From: Hyphomicrobium_A sp964620915
Lineage (GTDB): Bacteria; Pseudomonadota; Alphaproteobacteria; Rhizobiales; Hyphomicrobiaceae
Length of the DNA: 60,665 nucleotides
NCBI GenBank assembly: GCA_964620915.1
Contig: CAZUKP010000013.1
Coordinates: 1-60,665 of the forward strand
Reading direction: 5' to 3'
The translations under genes and the position numbers were made by a program. Below, one piece after another: positions 33,804-42,300 of the stretch. Position 1 is the stretch's first letter, and each line of letters begins with the position of its first letter. The notes below the pieces were generated by a model. The model was not told the DNA's origin. It saw only the letters and a list, made by a program, of their open reading frames with translations, and did no database searches.

Positions 33804-34718
33804 TCACGCGATCGCGCGGGCTGTGACCGAAGGCCGAGCGTCCGTGGCCATCAGGAATTGGTTGATGGCCTCGATCGTTGGTTTATCCTTGATAAGTGGG
33901 GCGTGTCCCTGGTTGGCAACGGTGATGGTTGCAATGGCAGGATGGCGCCGCCGCATTTCCTCGACAGTCTCTACCGATAGGATGTCGGAATTCTCACCAC
34001 GGATCACGAGAAGTGGTACGCGTCTTAGGGCGTCGAATTGCGCCCAAAGTGCTGGAATCGGTCCGTCGAGAACGGAAAGCGCGTTGCTGAGCTTTTGATC
34101 GTAACCCGGGGCGGGCTTGCCGTTGCGATCATTGTACCATTGGCGCGCGACTTCTTCCCATTGGTGCTCGGGTAACTCGGGGAAATGCCTACGATTGAGA
34201 TCGCGGACCATCGTGGCCGCATCGTCCCATGAAATTGGCAAAGGGACGCGGCCGACATAGCCGACAATTCTCGCGATACCGTCAGCCTCGATCACCGGGC
34301 CGATGTCGTTCAAGACCAGGGCTCCAATGACGGTGGGCTGGGCGGACGCCATTAGCATCGCAATGAGACCGCCGCGCGAGGTACCGATCACAGCGGCCCC
34401 ATGCAGTCCAACCATGGTCATGAAGTCGAGAACGTCGATCATTTCGATTGGTAGGGCGTAATTGTTCCAATCGGGATCGAAGTCGGACAGGCCGCGGCCA
34501 CGGTAGTCGAATGTGTAGACCGGGCGGGCATCGCCAGAATGGGTGCTCAGGGCAACCGCGAGGTCGTGAAAGTCGCGGCCGTTTCGGGTCAGTCCCGGAA
34601 GGCACAGGACGGGGCGAGCCTTTCCGCCATCCTGCGCAGGGTAATGGCGTGCATGAAGTCTCAACCCGTCTCGTGCGGTGAAATAAATGTCCTCGAATGT
34701 GCCGTTGACTGACGCCAT
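33804..34718 (-). CDS. Alpha/beta hydrolase
   Basis: The protein has 304 residues from ATG 34718. The frame is open to 34775. The nucleophile elbow is GTSRGG (AAVIGTSRGGLIAML) and the oxyanion region LPGLTRNGRDFHDLA is close to the start. An acid in NSDILS and a His in NQGHAPLI complete the expected triad. Substrate is unknown. The gene runs convergent with the YdcF-like gene and is followed upstream by the lytic transglycosylase on the same strand. Confidence 0.85.
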   Translation of the reverse strand: MASVNGTFEDIYFTARDGLRLHARHYPAQDGGKARPVLCLPGLTRNGRDFHDLAVALSTHSGDARPVYTFDYRGRGLSDFDPDWNNYALPIEMIDVLDFMTMVGLHGAAVIGTSRGGLIAMLMASAQPTVIGALVLNDIGPVIEADGIARIVGYVGRVPLPISWDDAATMVRDLNRRHFPELPEHQWEEVARQWYNDRNGKPAPGYDQKLSNALSVLDGPIPALWAQFDALRRVPLLVIRGENSDILSVETVEEMRRRHPAIATITVANQGHAPLIKDKPTIEAINQFLMATDARPSVTARAIA

Positions 34719-34802
34719 TAGTGCCCCCAGTACGCAAACCAGACGCTGCCGTTGTCGCGCGCGACGACAGCTCAAGAGAGTAGAAGACGACGGCGCGATA
34801 TC

Positions 34803-37130
34803 CTAGCCGCCGGATTTGGCCGTGTCAGTTTTGCCGCTTTTTTTCTGGTGCGGGACCAGTGATGCCTCCCGCGCGCGAGAAAGGTCCTCATGGATCCGCA
34901 AGGCTGACGCATGCTGGCCGAGCCGCGCACGATAGACCTGGATGTTGGAGAGCACCTTGGCCACATAGAGGCGAGTCTCCTTGATGGGAATGCGCTCGAT
35001 CCAGTCGATCGGATCCACTTTGGCGCTACGCGGATCGCCGAATTCGCGGATCCATTGGCGTGCACGCCCTGGGCCCGCATTGTAGCTGACAAGCCCAAGA
35101 ATGTAGGAGCCTGAAAAGTCCGACAACCGGTCACCCACGTAGGCGGACGCAATCATCGTATTATAAGAGCTATCTGTCAGTAGGCGCTTGTTACTGCATT
35201 TGACCTTATGCACTCTGCAGACGTGCCTAGCTGTGCCCTTCATGACCTGAAGTATGCCGCGGGCCCCAGCTCCAGAAACAATGCCAGGGTTGAATTCCGT
35301 CTCCTGTCGCGCCAGGCCGAGGAGAAATGCCGTTTCGGGCGGTGTGCGCAGGGGCTTGTACTTGGGCAGCGCGTGGACGGGGTAGCTGTAGTAAATCAGG
35401 TTTTGGCCGCGCGCGATGGCCCACTTGCCGATGCGTAGCGAAGTCTGTGTGTCTCCGGTCTCGCGTGCAAGGTGTGCAAGGAGAGCTGACCAGCCTTCAT
35501 CGTGACCCAGCGTTTGTAGGTGCCGGAAGAAGTTGAGCCTGATGTGTTGGCTCAGCTTGCCCTTCTTCGCCACAGTTATTGCTTTCACCGCATCCATATT
35601 GGTGAATCGCGTGAGCTGGGCGGGGGTGGGATCTGCTGGTGGCTGCACGCTGAGCCAGTTGCGCCCTGGCTCCAGTTTCTGCGTCGCAAGCAGCCCGTGG
35701 AATGTGTCACCGTCGCGCGTCGCGATGCGATAGTACTTCCGTGCTTTCTCGGTATTGCCCATGGCCTCCATTGTGCGCGCGTACCAATAGTGTGCCTTGG
35801 CGCGCCCAAGCGGACCGTCGGCCGTCTTGCAATAGGAGCCAAAGTGCTTTTCGGCAGCAGCTGGGTCTTTGAGGTAGCGCAGTGCAATCCAGCCGGCCAT
35901 GAACGATTGCTGATTGAGGGGATTCACGCTGAGAGGGCCGGCATCGCGCACCAGCTCGTAGGCGAGTTTCGGCTTGTTCACCCTGAGCGCCTGATAGGCA
36001 AGCTTTTGCCGCTCTGTCCACCATTCATCAAGGTTCGCAATCTCTTCGGGATCTGTCGGCGCCGAGAGGAGCAGCTTAGCAGCCTTATCTGTCTTGTTGG
36101 CCCGCCGCAGCACTTGGACACGATGAAATTGTAATCCCCAGTCGGTCGAATTTGCTTTGAGTCGTGAGGTCGAGACGCGCGAGCGTAGAAAAACGCTGAG
36201 CCGGGCTTTGGCTTTCTTTTGTTCTGCGGCAGATAGAAGGGCGATCACGCGCCGCGCCTGTGCTGCTCTTTGCTTCCTTCCGCTCTTCCAGCGCACGTCG
36301 TCGATCAGAAGCCGATCAAGTCGCCATTTGTGGTCGTCCTCGGTGAGCAAGGAACCAAAACGTGCCAGGAAGCCGCGCTCGAACTCTACTGCAAGGTCTT
36401 GCTCTCGCCAGACCGAGGCTGCGACCTGTCGGGCTTTCTCCTTGTCACCGTTTGCCAAGTGGACGGAGGCAAGTGCTGCCAAGCCGGCTGGCGTCTGCGG
36501 CTCGCCATCCTTGAAGTAAGCCTTAATGGCAATTGCACTTCCACCATTCGTAAAGAGGTCTTCCTCCAGGCGCTGCCAAAGCAGGCTGCGGTCCGGCCAG
36601 TCTGGATTCCGATCCAGAAAAACGCGAATCTCGGCAGCGTCTCCATAGCCCTTTCTCAGGCGATACCAGTCAATCAACTTGCGCCCGATGGGATCGCGCA
36701 CCTTGTCCTTGAGCGTCGCTGCCTTCTTCTCGTCGCCCTTGGCAAGTGCTCGGACCGCATCGCCGGTGTTCTCGGCATCGGCGGCTGAGATGTCATAGTC
36801 CATGATGGGCTGGATCAGTTTGTCGAGGCGGGCGAGATAGTCCGCCTCGATCTTCTGCAGCGAGACAGAATCATTTGAGCGCGCACTCAAGAGTCCGGCC
36901 GCTGCGCCGCGCTGGGTGGGGGCTTCAGCGACCAGATTCGTGGCAAACCGGGCGTGTGCCGGTGGGGGGCTCGTGTTCGACCCAGTCTGGGCCATCGCGC
37001 CAAACGATAATGTCGCGAGTATTAGGATGCCCAACACCGGTGCGCGTACGCGCTGACAGCCGGCATTGGACCGCAAATGCGGTTGGGGCCGTTGAGAAAG
37101 GATGTCGTTGCCGATCCTAAGCAGGTGAGG
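34803..37130 (-). CDS. Soluble lytic murein transglycosylase
   Basis: The enzyme cleaves peptidoglycan glycan strands, forming 1,6-anhydromuropeptides. I place the start at TTG 37130 because GGAGGA lies 7 bases before it and a signal peptide (APVLGILILATLSFGAMA) follows about residues 32-49; the frame is open to 37331. That gives 775 residues. The N-terminal half is the helical superhelix of Slt70-like proteins. The catalytic SLT domain at the C-terminus has GLARQETEFNPGIVSGAGARGILQVMKGTA with the catalytic Glu in RQETEFNP, and SYNAGPGRARQWI. TTG 37076 is an alternative start. Confidence 0.85.
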   Translation of the reverse strand, partial: PHLLRIGNDILSQRPQPHLRSNAGCQRVRAPVLGILILATLSFGAMAQTGSNTSPPPAHARFATNLVAEAPTQRGAAAGLLSARSNDSVSLQKIEADYLARLDKLIQPIMDYDISAADAENTGDAVRALAKGDEKKAATLKDKVRDPIGRKLIDWYRLRKGYGDAAEIRVFLDRNPDWPDRSLLWQRLEEDLFTNGGSAIAIKAYFKDGEPQTPAGLAALASVHLANGDKEKARQVAASVWREQDLAVEFERGFLARFGSLLTEDDHKWRLDRLLIDDVRWKSGRKQRAAQARRVIALLSAAEQKKAKARLSVFLRSRVSTSRLKANSTDWGLQFHRVQVLRRANKTDKAAKLLLSAPTDPEEIANLDEWWTERQKLAYQALRVNKPKLAYELVRDAGPLSVNPLNQQSFMAGWIALRYLKDPAAAEKHFGSYCKTADGPLGRAKAHYWYARTMEAMGNTEKARKYYRIATRDGDTFHGLLATQKLEPGRNWLSVQPPADPTPAQLTRFTNMDAVKAITVAKKGKLSQHIRLNFFRHLQTLGHDEGWSALLAHLARETGDTQTSLRIGKWAIARGQNLIYYSYPVHALPKYKPLRTPPETAFLLGLARQETEFNPGIVSGAGARGILQVMKGTARHVCRVHKVKCSNKRLLTDSSYNTMIASAYVGDRLSDFSGSYILGLVSYNAGPGRARQWIREFGDPRSAKVDPIDWIERIPIKETRLYVAKVLSNIQVYRARLGQHASALRIHEDLSRAREASLVPHQKKSGKTDTAKSGG

Positions 37131-37406
37131 CAAACAAAGCTCCTCCAGACGGGCTGGGTGCCGGTCAGCTTGCGGGGTGCAGATCAAGGTCCTAATGTCG
37201 CGCCAAATAGTGCGTCGCCGCTCCAACAAATCATCGGCACGGCACGAAGTTACCAAGCCGCCTGACTGCCGACAAGGCACGGACTCAGTAGCAAAAACAC
37301 AAAGCCCTTGGATGCGGCCATACCATGGCATCCATGTGATTGGCGCACTGCCAATTTGTTGGGCAAAGAGAGAAAAAGAGCGACTCGCTCGAGGATAAGG
37401 GGCCGA

Positions 37407-38297
37407 ATGTTCAAGGGGTCACTCACGGCGCTGATTACGCCGTTCAAGGATGGTGAGCTAGATGAGGCGGCATTCTGTCGTTTTGTCGAGTGGCAGATTG
37501 GTGAGGGCACGCACGGGCTCGTGCCTGTCGGGACGACGGGTGAAAGCCCGACCGTGTCGCACGCAGAACATAAGAAGCTCGTCGAGCTGACGGTTGGGAC
37601 GGCGAAGGATCGCGTGCCCGTCATCGCGGGGGCCGGCTCCAATGCAACCAGTGAGGCGGTCGACTTTGCAAAGCACGCCCATAAAGTTGGGGCCTCTGCC
37701 GTTCTCGTTGTGACGCCGTACTACAACAAGCCGACGCAGGAAGGGCTTTATCGTCACTTCAAGGCGATCAATGATGCGGTTGATATTCCCATCATCATCT
37801 ACAACATACCGGGCCGCTCCGTGGTTGATATGTCGGTCGCGACGATGTCGCGCTGCTATGAGTTGAAGAATGTGGTCGGGGTAAAGGATGCGACGGCAAA
37901 TCTGGCGCGTGCCTCTCAGCAGCGCGCAGCGATGGGCCCAGAGTTCAACATGCTCTCAGGCGAGGATGCGACGGCACTTGGGTTTATGGCCCACGGTGGG
38001 CAGGGCTGTATTTCCGTGACGTCGAACGTGGCGCCCCGGCTTTGCGCAGCTTTTCAAAATGCATGTATCGCAGGCGACTTTGCAAAGGCGCTGGAAATTC
38101 AGGATCGGCTCATGCCGCTCCACGATGCGCTTTTCTGCGAGTCGAACCCGGGTCCTGCGAAATACGCCGCTTGGCGGCTTGGCCACTGTGAGCCTGACAC
38201 CCGGCTACCGCTTGCGCCGATCTCTGAGGCGTCGAAAGAAATCGTCGACGCCGCACTTGCCAAGGTTGGGTTGGTGCAGGCCAAGGCTGCCGAATAG
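37407..38297 (+). CDS. dapA: 4-hydroxy-tetrahydrodipicolinate synthase
   Basis: The enzyme condenses pyruvate and aspartate semialdehyde in the lysine/DAP pathway. The protein has 296 residues. ATG 37407 follows AGGATAAGG and gives the family start MFKGSLTALITPFKDGELD. Schiff-base Lys160 is in VVGVKDATANL; Tyr132 is in IIYNIPGR, and the TTGE motif lies at 43-46. An open extension to 37308 lacks similarity. It is divergent from slt, with about 275 bases between likely starts. Confidence 0.95.
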   Translation: MFKGSLTALITPFKDGELDEAAFCRFVEWQIGEGTHGLVPVGTTGESPTVSHAEHKKLVELTVGTAKDRVPVIAGAGSNATSEAVDFAKHAHKVGASAVLVVTPYYNKPTQEGLYRHFKAINDAVDIPIIIYNIPGRSVVDMSVATMSRCYELKNVVGVKDATANLARASQQRAAMGPEFNMLSGEDATALGFMAHGGQGCISVTSNVAPRLCAAFQNACIAGDFAKALEIQDRLMPLHDALFCESNPGPAKYAAWRLGHCEPDTRLPLAPISEASKEIVDAALAKVGLVQAKAAE

Positions 38298-38337
38298 CCA
38301 GCGAGGCTTAAGCATAAATCAAGGAGGACGCTAGGCT

Positions 38338-38814
38338 ATGGCGGCCAACAAGGGCGACGGCCGCCGTGTCATTGCCGAAAACCGGAAGGCGCGCCACGAA
38401 TATTTCACCACGGATACGATCGAGGCCGGTCTGCAGCTGACGGGCACCGAGGTGAAGTCGCTGCGTCGTGGCCAAGCCAATATTGCGGAGAGCTACGCCT
38501 CCTCAGAGGAGGATGGCCTTTGGCTCATCAATGCTTATATCCCCGAGTACCAGGGGGCTGGTCGCTTCTTTCAGCATGAGCCGCGCCGCAAGCGCCGCTT
38601 ATTGCTGCACAGGAACGAGATCCACAAACTAACAATTGCCGTGGAGCGGAAAGGTATGACTCTCGTGCCGCTCGAGCTCTATTTCAACGCGCGCGGAATT
38701 GCGAAACTCAAGCTGGCCGTTGGTGAGGGCAAGAATCTGCGCGACAAGCGCCAGGATGCCAAGAAGCGCGACTGGGATCGCGAGAAGGCGCGGCTGATAA
38801 GGGAGAAGGGGTGA
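38338..38814 (+). CDS. smpB: SsrA-binding protein
   Basis: SmpB brings tmRNA to stalled ribosomes. The protein has 158 residues. It has ENRKARHEYFTTDTIEAGLQLTGTEVKSLRRGQANI and ends with an Arg/Lys-rich tail (DKRQDAKKRDWDREKARLIREKG), both typical. It follows dapA by 40 bases, with AAGGAGGACGCTAGGCT before the ATG. It overlaps the peroxiredoxin-like gene by one base. Confidence 0.96.
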   Translation: MAANKGDGRRVIAENRKARHEYFTTDTIEAGLQLTGTEVKSLRRGQANIAESYASSEEDGLWLINAYIPEYQGAGRFFQHEPRRKRRLLLHRNEIHKLTIAVERKGMTLVPLELYFNARGIAKLKLAVGEGKNLRDKRQDAKKRDWDREKARLIREKG

Positions 38815-39365
38815 TGACCCCTGAGGCGCCCGTGGATGATGGCGGAGCTCGCCATCTCATTGCGGGGATTGCCCTGCCGGACGTGGTGTTGCCTTCCACT
38901 CGAGGTCTTTCTGTCAACTTGGGTACGCGAACGGGGCGCTCGGTTGTCTACATCTACCCATGGACAGGACGACCTGGCGTCGCCGATCCGCCAGGTTGGG
39001 ATGACATTCCCGGAGCGCACGGCTCAACGCCCGAGACGGAGGGCTTCCGGGACGCGTTTGAGGCGTATCGAGAGTTGGGCGTGGAAGTCTTTGGCCTAAG
39101 CTCGCAGGACAGTGCTCATCAGGGCGAGCTCGTCGAAAGGCTCGGGCTTCCTTTTGCTGTGCTGAGCGACGCAAACTTCGTCTTCCAGCGCGCGCTGGGA
39201 TTGCCCACGTTCACGGCAGGCAGCCAGACCTTCCTCAAGCGCCTGACATGCTACGTTCGTGATGGTCGCGTGCAGCATGTGTTCTATCCCGTGCATCCAC
39301 CCGCGGACCACGCGAAAGAGGTTCTTGGCTGGCTATTGCAGGCTGGCGGGGACAGGGAAAGCTAG
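38814..39365 (+). CDS. Peroxiredoxin-like protein without the peroxidatic cysteine
   Basis: The protein has 183 residues from ATG 38814. It has an AhpC/TSA thioredoxin-like fold: LPDVVLPSTRGLSVNLG, SVVYIYPWTGRPG, EAYRELGVEVFGLSSQD, LPFAVLSDANF. In Bcp-type enzymes PGC follows YP-x; here PGV stands there (Val56), with Trp50 next to it. The single cysteine of the protein is Cys146 in LTCYVRDG. So the usual peroxidase chemistry is not expected. It overlaps smpB by one base. A function in redox sensing or as a degenerate peroxiredoxin is open. Confidence 0.78.
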   Translation: MTPEAPVDDGGARHLIAGIALPDVVLPSTRGLSVNLGTRTGRSVVYIYPWTGRPGVADPPGWDDIPGAHGSTPETEGFRDAFEAYRELGVEVFGLSSQDSAHQGELVERLGLPFAVLSDANFVFQRALGLPTFTAGSQTFLKRLTCYVRDGRVQHVFYPVHPPADHAKEVLGWLLQAGGDRES

Positions 39366-39376
39366 GCAGGCAGGTC

Positions 39377-39790
39377 TCAGCCCCCTAGGACGTCGTTCTC
39401 GGCGTCCTCGGCACTAAAGCCCATCTTCTCAAGGCCTTCCTCGAGGAAGTCTGCCAGCATGGGAATGCCCAGCAGATAACGTGATGTCGCATTCGTTCTC
39501 TCGCGCCGTGCCGTCTCGACGGCCTCGTCAAACTCTTCAGCCTCGTACGTTCCCCGCCCGACCCAAGCGAGAGCGACGAGGCTGGCCTGCTCGTCGTCGT
39601 TCAGTGCTTCGATAAACGAGGCGATCTCTGCCCGTGTGGAATCGTTTGCGAAGTCTTCAAGGATGGCATCGGGATTGTCATCAGCATCTCCCTCTTCAGG
39701 AGTGTTGTCCCAAGCGCCGACCTTCGCGTCGTATTCGCGGGCTTTGATGATCACATGTGCCACTTTTTCAGGTGCGATTTCGACCGGCAT
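39377..39790 (-). CDS. DUF3775 protein
   Basis: The protein has 137 acidic residues and no signal or membrane segment. The pattern MPVEIAPEKVAHVIIKAREYDAK, DNPDAILEDFANDSTRAEIASFIEALNDDEQASLVALAWVGRGT, and a C-terminal DFLEEGLEKMGFS matches a family of unknown function (DUF3775) that is common in alphaproteobacteria. It is convergent with the peroxiredoxin-like gene. Confidence 0.8.
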   Translation of the reverse strand: MPVEIAPEKVAHVIIKAREYDAKVGAWDNTPEEGDADDNPDAILEDFANDSTRAEIASFIEALNDDEQASLVALAWVGRGTYEAEEFDEAVETARRERTNATSRYLLGIPMLADFLEEGLEKMGFSAEDAENDVLGG

Positions 39791-39969
39791 GGCGAAGAAC
39801 TCTCCGGGTTAGAGTGATGCAGGCATGCGAAAGGTTGGTGCGATCATAAGCAACCGCAAATCGCTGCACGAGCCTTCCATGCAAATAGCACTGGTTCGAT
39901 CCCTCCGGAATAGCGAACCAACATTCGCACAGCGATCAAGACTTGCCCCTCTGACGAATAGTTGGCTGC

Positions 39970-40647
39970 CTATTTCCGCACGGGGCCGGGGATCACCGTC
40001 CTGATGGCCGCAAACACATCCTGGAACATCTTCGGTGTGAGCCGACCGGTGTTGGTGTTGTAGCGTGAGCAGTGAAAACTGTCGAAGAGGGGAGGATGAT
40101 CCGCCAGTTCGTGATGCGCACCGTGGGCGAAGGGAAACTGAGCGCGGCGATAGCCTAGGGCCGCCAGGGAGCTGTCGTGTGCAACACGCCCCAGAGCCAA
40201 GATGGCCCTGAGGTTTGACATCTGCGCGATCCGCGCGCTCAAAAAGCGCCGGCAGGTCGCGATTTCGGCGGTCGTGGGATTGTTTTCCGGCGGCACGCAA
40301 CGCACCGCATTGGTGATCATGCAGTCAACCAAGGAGAGCCCATCGTCGGGGCAAGCCTCGTAGCGGCCGGCAGCAAAACCAAAATCCAGAAGTGTGGCGT
40401 AGAGCAGATCGCCGGCATAGTCGCCAGTAAAGGGTCGCCCCGTACGATTGGCCCCCTTGAGCCCCGGTGCCAGCCCGATGATGAGGAGGCTGGCATCCGC
40501 GTCCCCGAAAGACGGGACAGACCCGTTGTACCAGGACGGTTCCTTGGCCTGATTGAGATTGCGAAAGGCGACAAGCCGCGCGCAGGCACTGCAATGCTTA
40601 GGTGGTTCAGGCTTGCCCGAGGCCACTCTATGCGGCTGCACCCCCAT
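39970..40647 (-). CDS. Type 5 uracil-DNA glycosylase
   Basis: Family 5 enzymes (UdgB-type) remove uracil and some deaminated purines from DNA. The protein has 225 residues. Four cysteines (Cys19, 22, 117, 132) are spaced like the 4Fe-4S ligands. Motif 1 GLAPGLKGANRTGRPFTGD is at 58-76, and the C-terminal motif DSFHCSRYNTNTGRLT carries the His. Family 4 is a less likely alternative. The region 39791-39969 before it holds no clear gene. Confidence 0.85.
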   Translation of the reverse strand: MGVQPHRVASGKPEPPKHCSACARLVAFRNLNQAKEPSWYNGSVPSFGDADASLLIIGLAPGLKGANRTGRPFTGDYAGDLLYATLLDFGFAAGRYEACPDDGLSLVDCMITNAVRCVPPENNPTTAEIATCRRFLSARIAQMSNLRAILALGRVAHDSSLAALGYRRAQFPFAHGAHHELADHPPLFDSFHCSRYNTNTGRLTPKMFQDVFAAIRTVIPGPVRK

Positions 40648-40669
40648 CTACAAACGGCCGTTGCTACCG

Positions 40670-41302
40670 TCAGACTTCGTCAGAAAGGTCGTCGGAGTCG
40701 TGGAAGGTGTCCGCATCACGTGCTTCGTAGCCCCTTGGGGAGAATGAGCGGCCATCGCGGACAGGACGGGTCGCGGGGTCCCGGCAGATCTGATCTTCCA
40801 TGTCCGCGAGGTCGAGAAATTGGTCCGCCTGGCGGCGTAGCTCATCGGCAACCATGGGCGGCTGCGTTTGCAGGGTGGAGATAACGCTAACGCGTTTACC
40901 CATCTCCTGGAGCGCGCCAACAAGGCTGCGGAAGTCGCCATCGCCGGAGAACAGCACAATGTGATCCAGATTCTTAGCAAGTCGCATGGCATCGACCGTC
41001 AGCTCGATATCCATGTTGCCTTTAACCTTGCGCCGGCCCGAGGCGTCCGTGAACTCCTTGGTGGGCTTCGTCACCATGGTGAAGCCGTTGTAGTCCAACC
41101 AATCAATCAGGGGCCGGATCGAGGAATACTCCTGGTCCTCAGCAATTGCCGTGTAATAGAGGGCGCGCACGAGCTGCCCCTTCTGGCGGAACATAGAGAG
41201 GAGCCGCTTATAATCGATATCGAATCCGAGGGACTTGGCGGTGGCGTAGAGGTTGGCTCCATCGACAAATAGCGCAATGCGCTCGTTCGCGTAAAAATGC
41301 AT
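40670..41302 (-). CDS. NYN-domain RNase (LabA/DUF88-like)
   Basis: The protein has 210 residues with a PIN-like NYN fold. Metal-binding acids are visible: Asp14 in FVDGANLY, Asp98 in KGNMDIELTVDAM, and Asp121 and Asp123 in FSGDGDFRSL. The C-terminus is a charged, unstructured tail (RDPATRPVRDGRSFSPRGYEARD). Such proteins are predicted RNA nucleases; the substrate is unknown. It is divergent from rpoZ across about 450 bases. Confidence 0.85.
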   Translation of the reverse strand: MHFYANERIALFVDGANLYATAKSLGFDIDYKRLLSMFRQKGQLVRALYYTAIAEDQEYSSIRPLIDWLDYNGFTMVTKPTKEFTDASGRRKVKGNMDIELTVDAMRLAKNLDHIVLFSGDGDFRSLVGALQEMGKRVSVISTLQTQPPMVADELRRQADQFLDLADMEDQICRDPATRPVRDGRSFSPRGYEARDADTFHDSDDLSDEV

Positions 41303-41755
41303 TCCATCACCTTCAAGCTGAAAATTTGCCGGTTAAGCACCAGCAGGTCATGCCTTGCCTGCTTGCATGAGGCACCGCCGAAATGACCGATCATGCGCAA
41401 GGCTCGCGTTGCTTGTGCCATATATATCCACGCAATCCAGTTAATTGCAGTTTAGCGACAATGTGAAGCACCAGTAGTACAAGCTGGAGAAGCACTGAAT
41501 TTTCAAGAACAATGTCCTGAACCCTAAGTTGAGGCCGGAGTGGCGAGAGATCCTGGGAAGAGAAATTCTGGGTTCCTTTTCATCTAATACAAACCTCAAT
41601 GTGTTCGAGTGGTTCCAATAAAGCCGCGTTGCCTTGATTTGCATGCTCTTTCATGTCACTAGGGCAGCCTGGGCCATGTTTCGCAAGGTTGTCTTGCGGC
41701 CGTAAGGTCCCTATTTCCCAGTTAAACCCGCTTGGGATGAGAGGGGTGCTCCACA
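41303..41755. other. Gene-poor divergent spacer between NYN gene and rpoZ
   Basis: This 453-base stretch is more AT-rich than its neighbours, notably 41410-41650. It must hold the promoters of the NYN gene (leftward) and rpoZ (rightward), but I cannot place clear -35/-10 elements. Only weak local inverted repeats are seen (AGCAGG with CCTGCT at about 41342-41363). Short ORFs here look non-coding. A small RNA cannot be excluded. Confidence 0.4.
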
Positions 41756-42190
41756 ATGGCACGCGTGACGGTTGAAGATTGCGTTGACAAGGTTCCGAAC
41801 CGGTTCGAGTTGGTACTCTTGGCCGCGCATCGCGCTCGTTCGATTGCCGATGGCAGCTCAATTACTGTGCCGGTCAATGATGACAAGAACGCCGTCATTT
41901 CGTTGCGCGAGATTGCCGAAAGGACCGTTCCGCCTGAGGACATGCGTGAATCCCTCATCCACTCCATTCAGAAAAACGTGGAAGTGGATGAACCTGAGGC
42001 TGCCGCTGCACCGCTTATGCCGCCGGACCGACGAGCCCCTGTTCTTGGGCGCGACGACCAAGGCAGCGACGCCGTCGTCGACGTTATGACGGAAGAGCAG
42101 CTTTTGCGGGGTCTGGAGAGCATGACCCCGACAGAGCCGTCCGCAAATGCTGGCCCGAATGGTTTGCGGGATCGCGAGCGCGGACGCTAG
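41756..42190 (+). CDS. rpoZ: DNA-directed RNA polymerase omega subunit
   Basis: Omega helps assemble RNA polymerase and, in E. coli, takes part in ppGpp binding. The protein has 144 residues. It starts MARVTVEDCVDKVPNRFELVLLAAHRARSI, the family core. The C-terminal half beyond about residue 70 is an acidic, proline-rich extension typical of alphaproteobacteria. It lies ahead of the (p)ppGpp synthetase gene, a conserved pairing. Confidence 0.94.
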   Translation: MARVTVEDCVDKVPNRFELVLLAAHRARSIADGSSITVPVNDDKNAVISLREIAERTVPPEDMRESLIHSIQKNVEVDEPEAAAAPLMPPDRRAPVLGRDDQGSDAVVDVMTEEQLLRGLESMTPTEPSANAGPNGLRDRERGR

Positions 42191-42300
42191 GGTTCTCATC
42201 GGCGCTTTTCCGCACCCGGCTGCTCCGTTAGCACTGAAGTTGGGAGAGCCAATGCGGTCAGCTCCCTTAAGGCGACATTCGTCAGTGGGCGCGGCGTGCC

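Noticed and set aside
37076..37331. Longer N-terminus for the lytic transglycosylase
   Set aside because: The extra sequence has no signal-peptide or family character. TTG 37130 has a good ribosome-binding site.
41441..41644. Leftward 67-residue ORF in the rpoZ spacer
   Set aside because: Composition is not coding-like and no ribosome-binding site is present.
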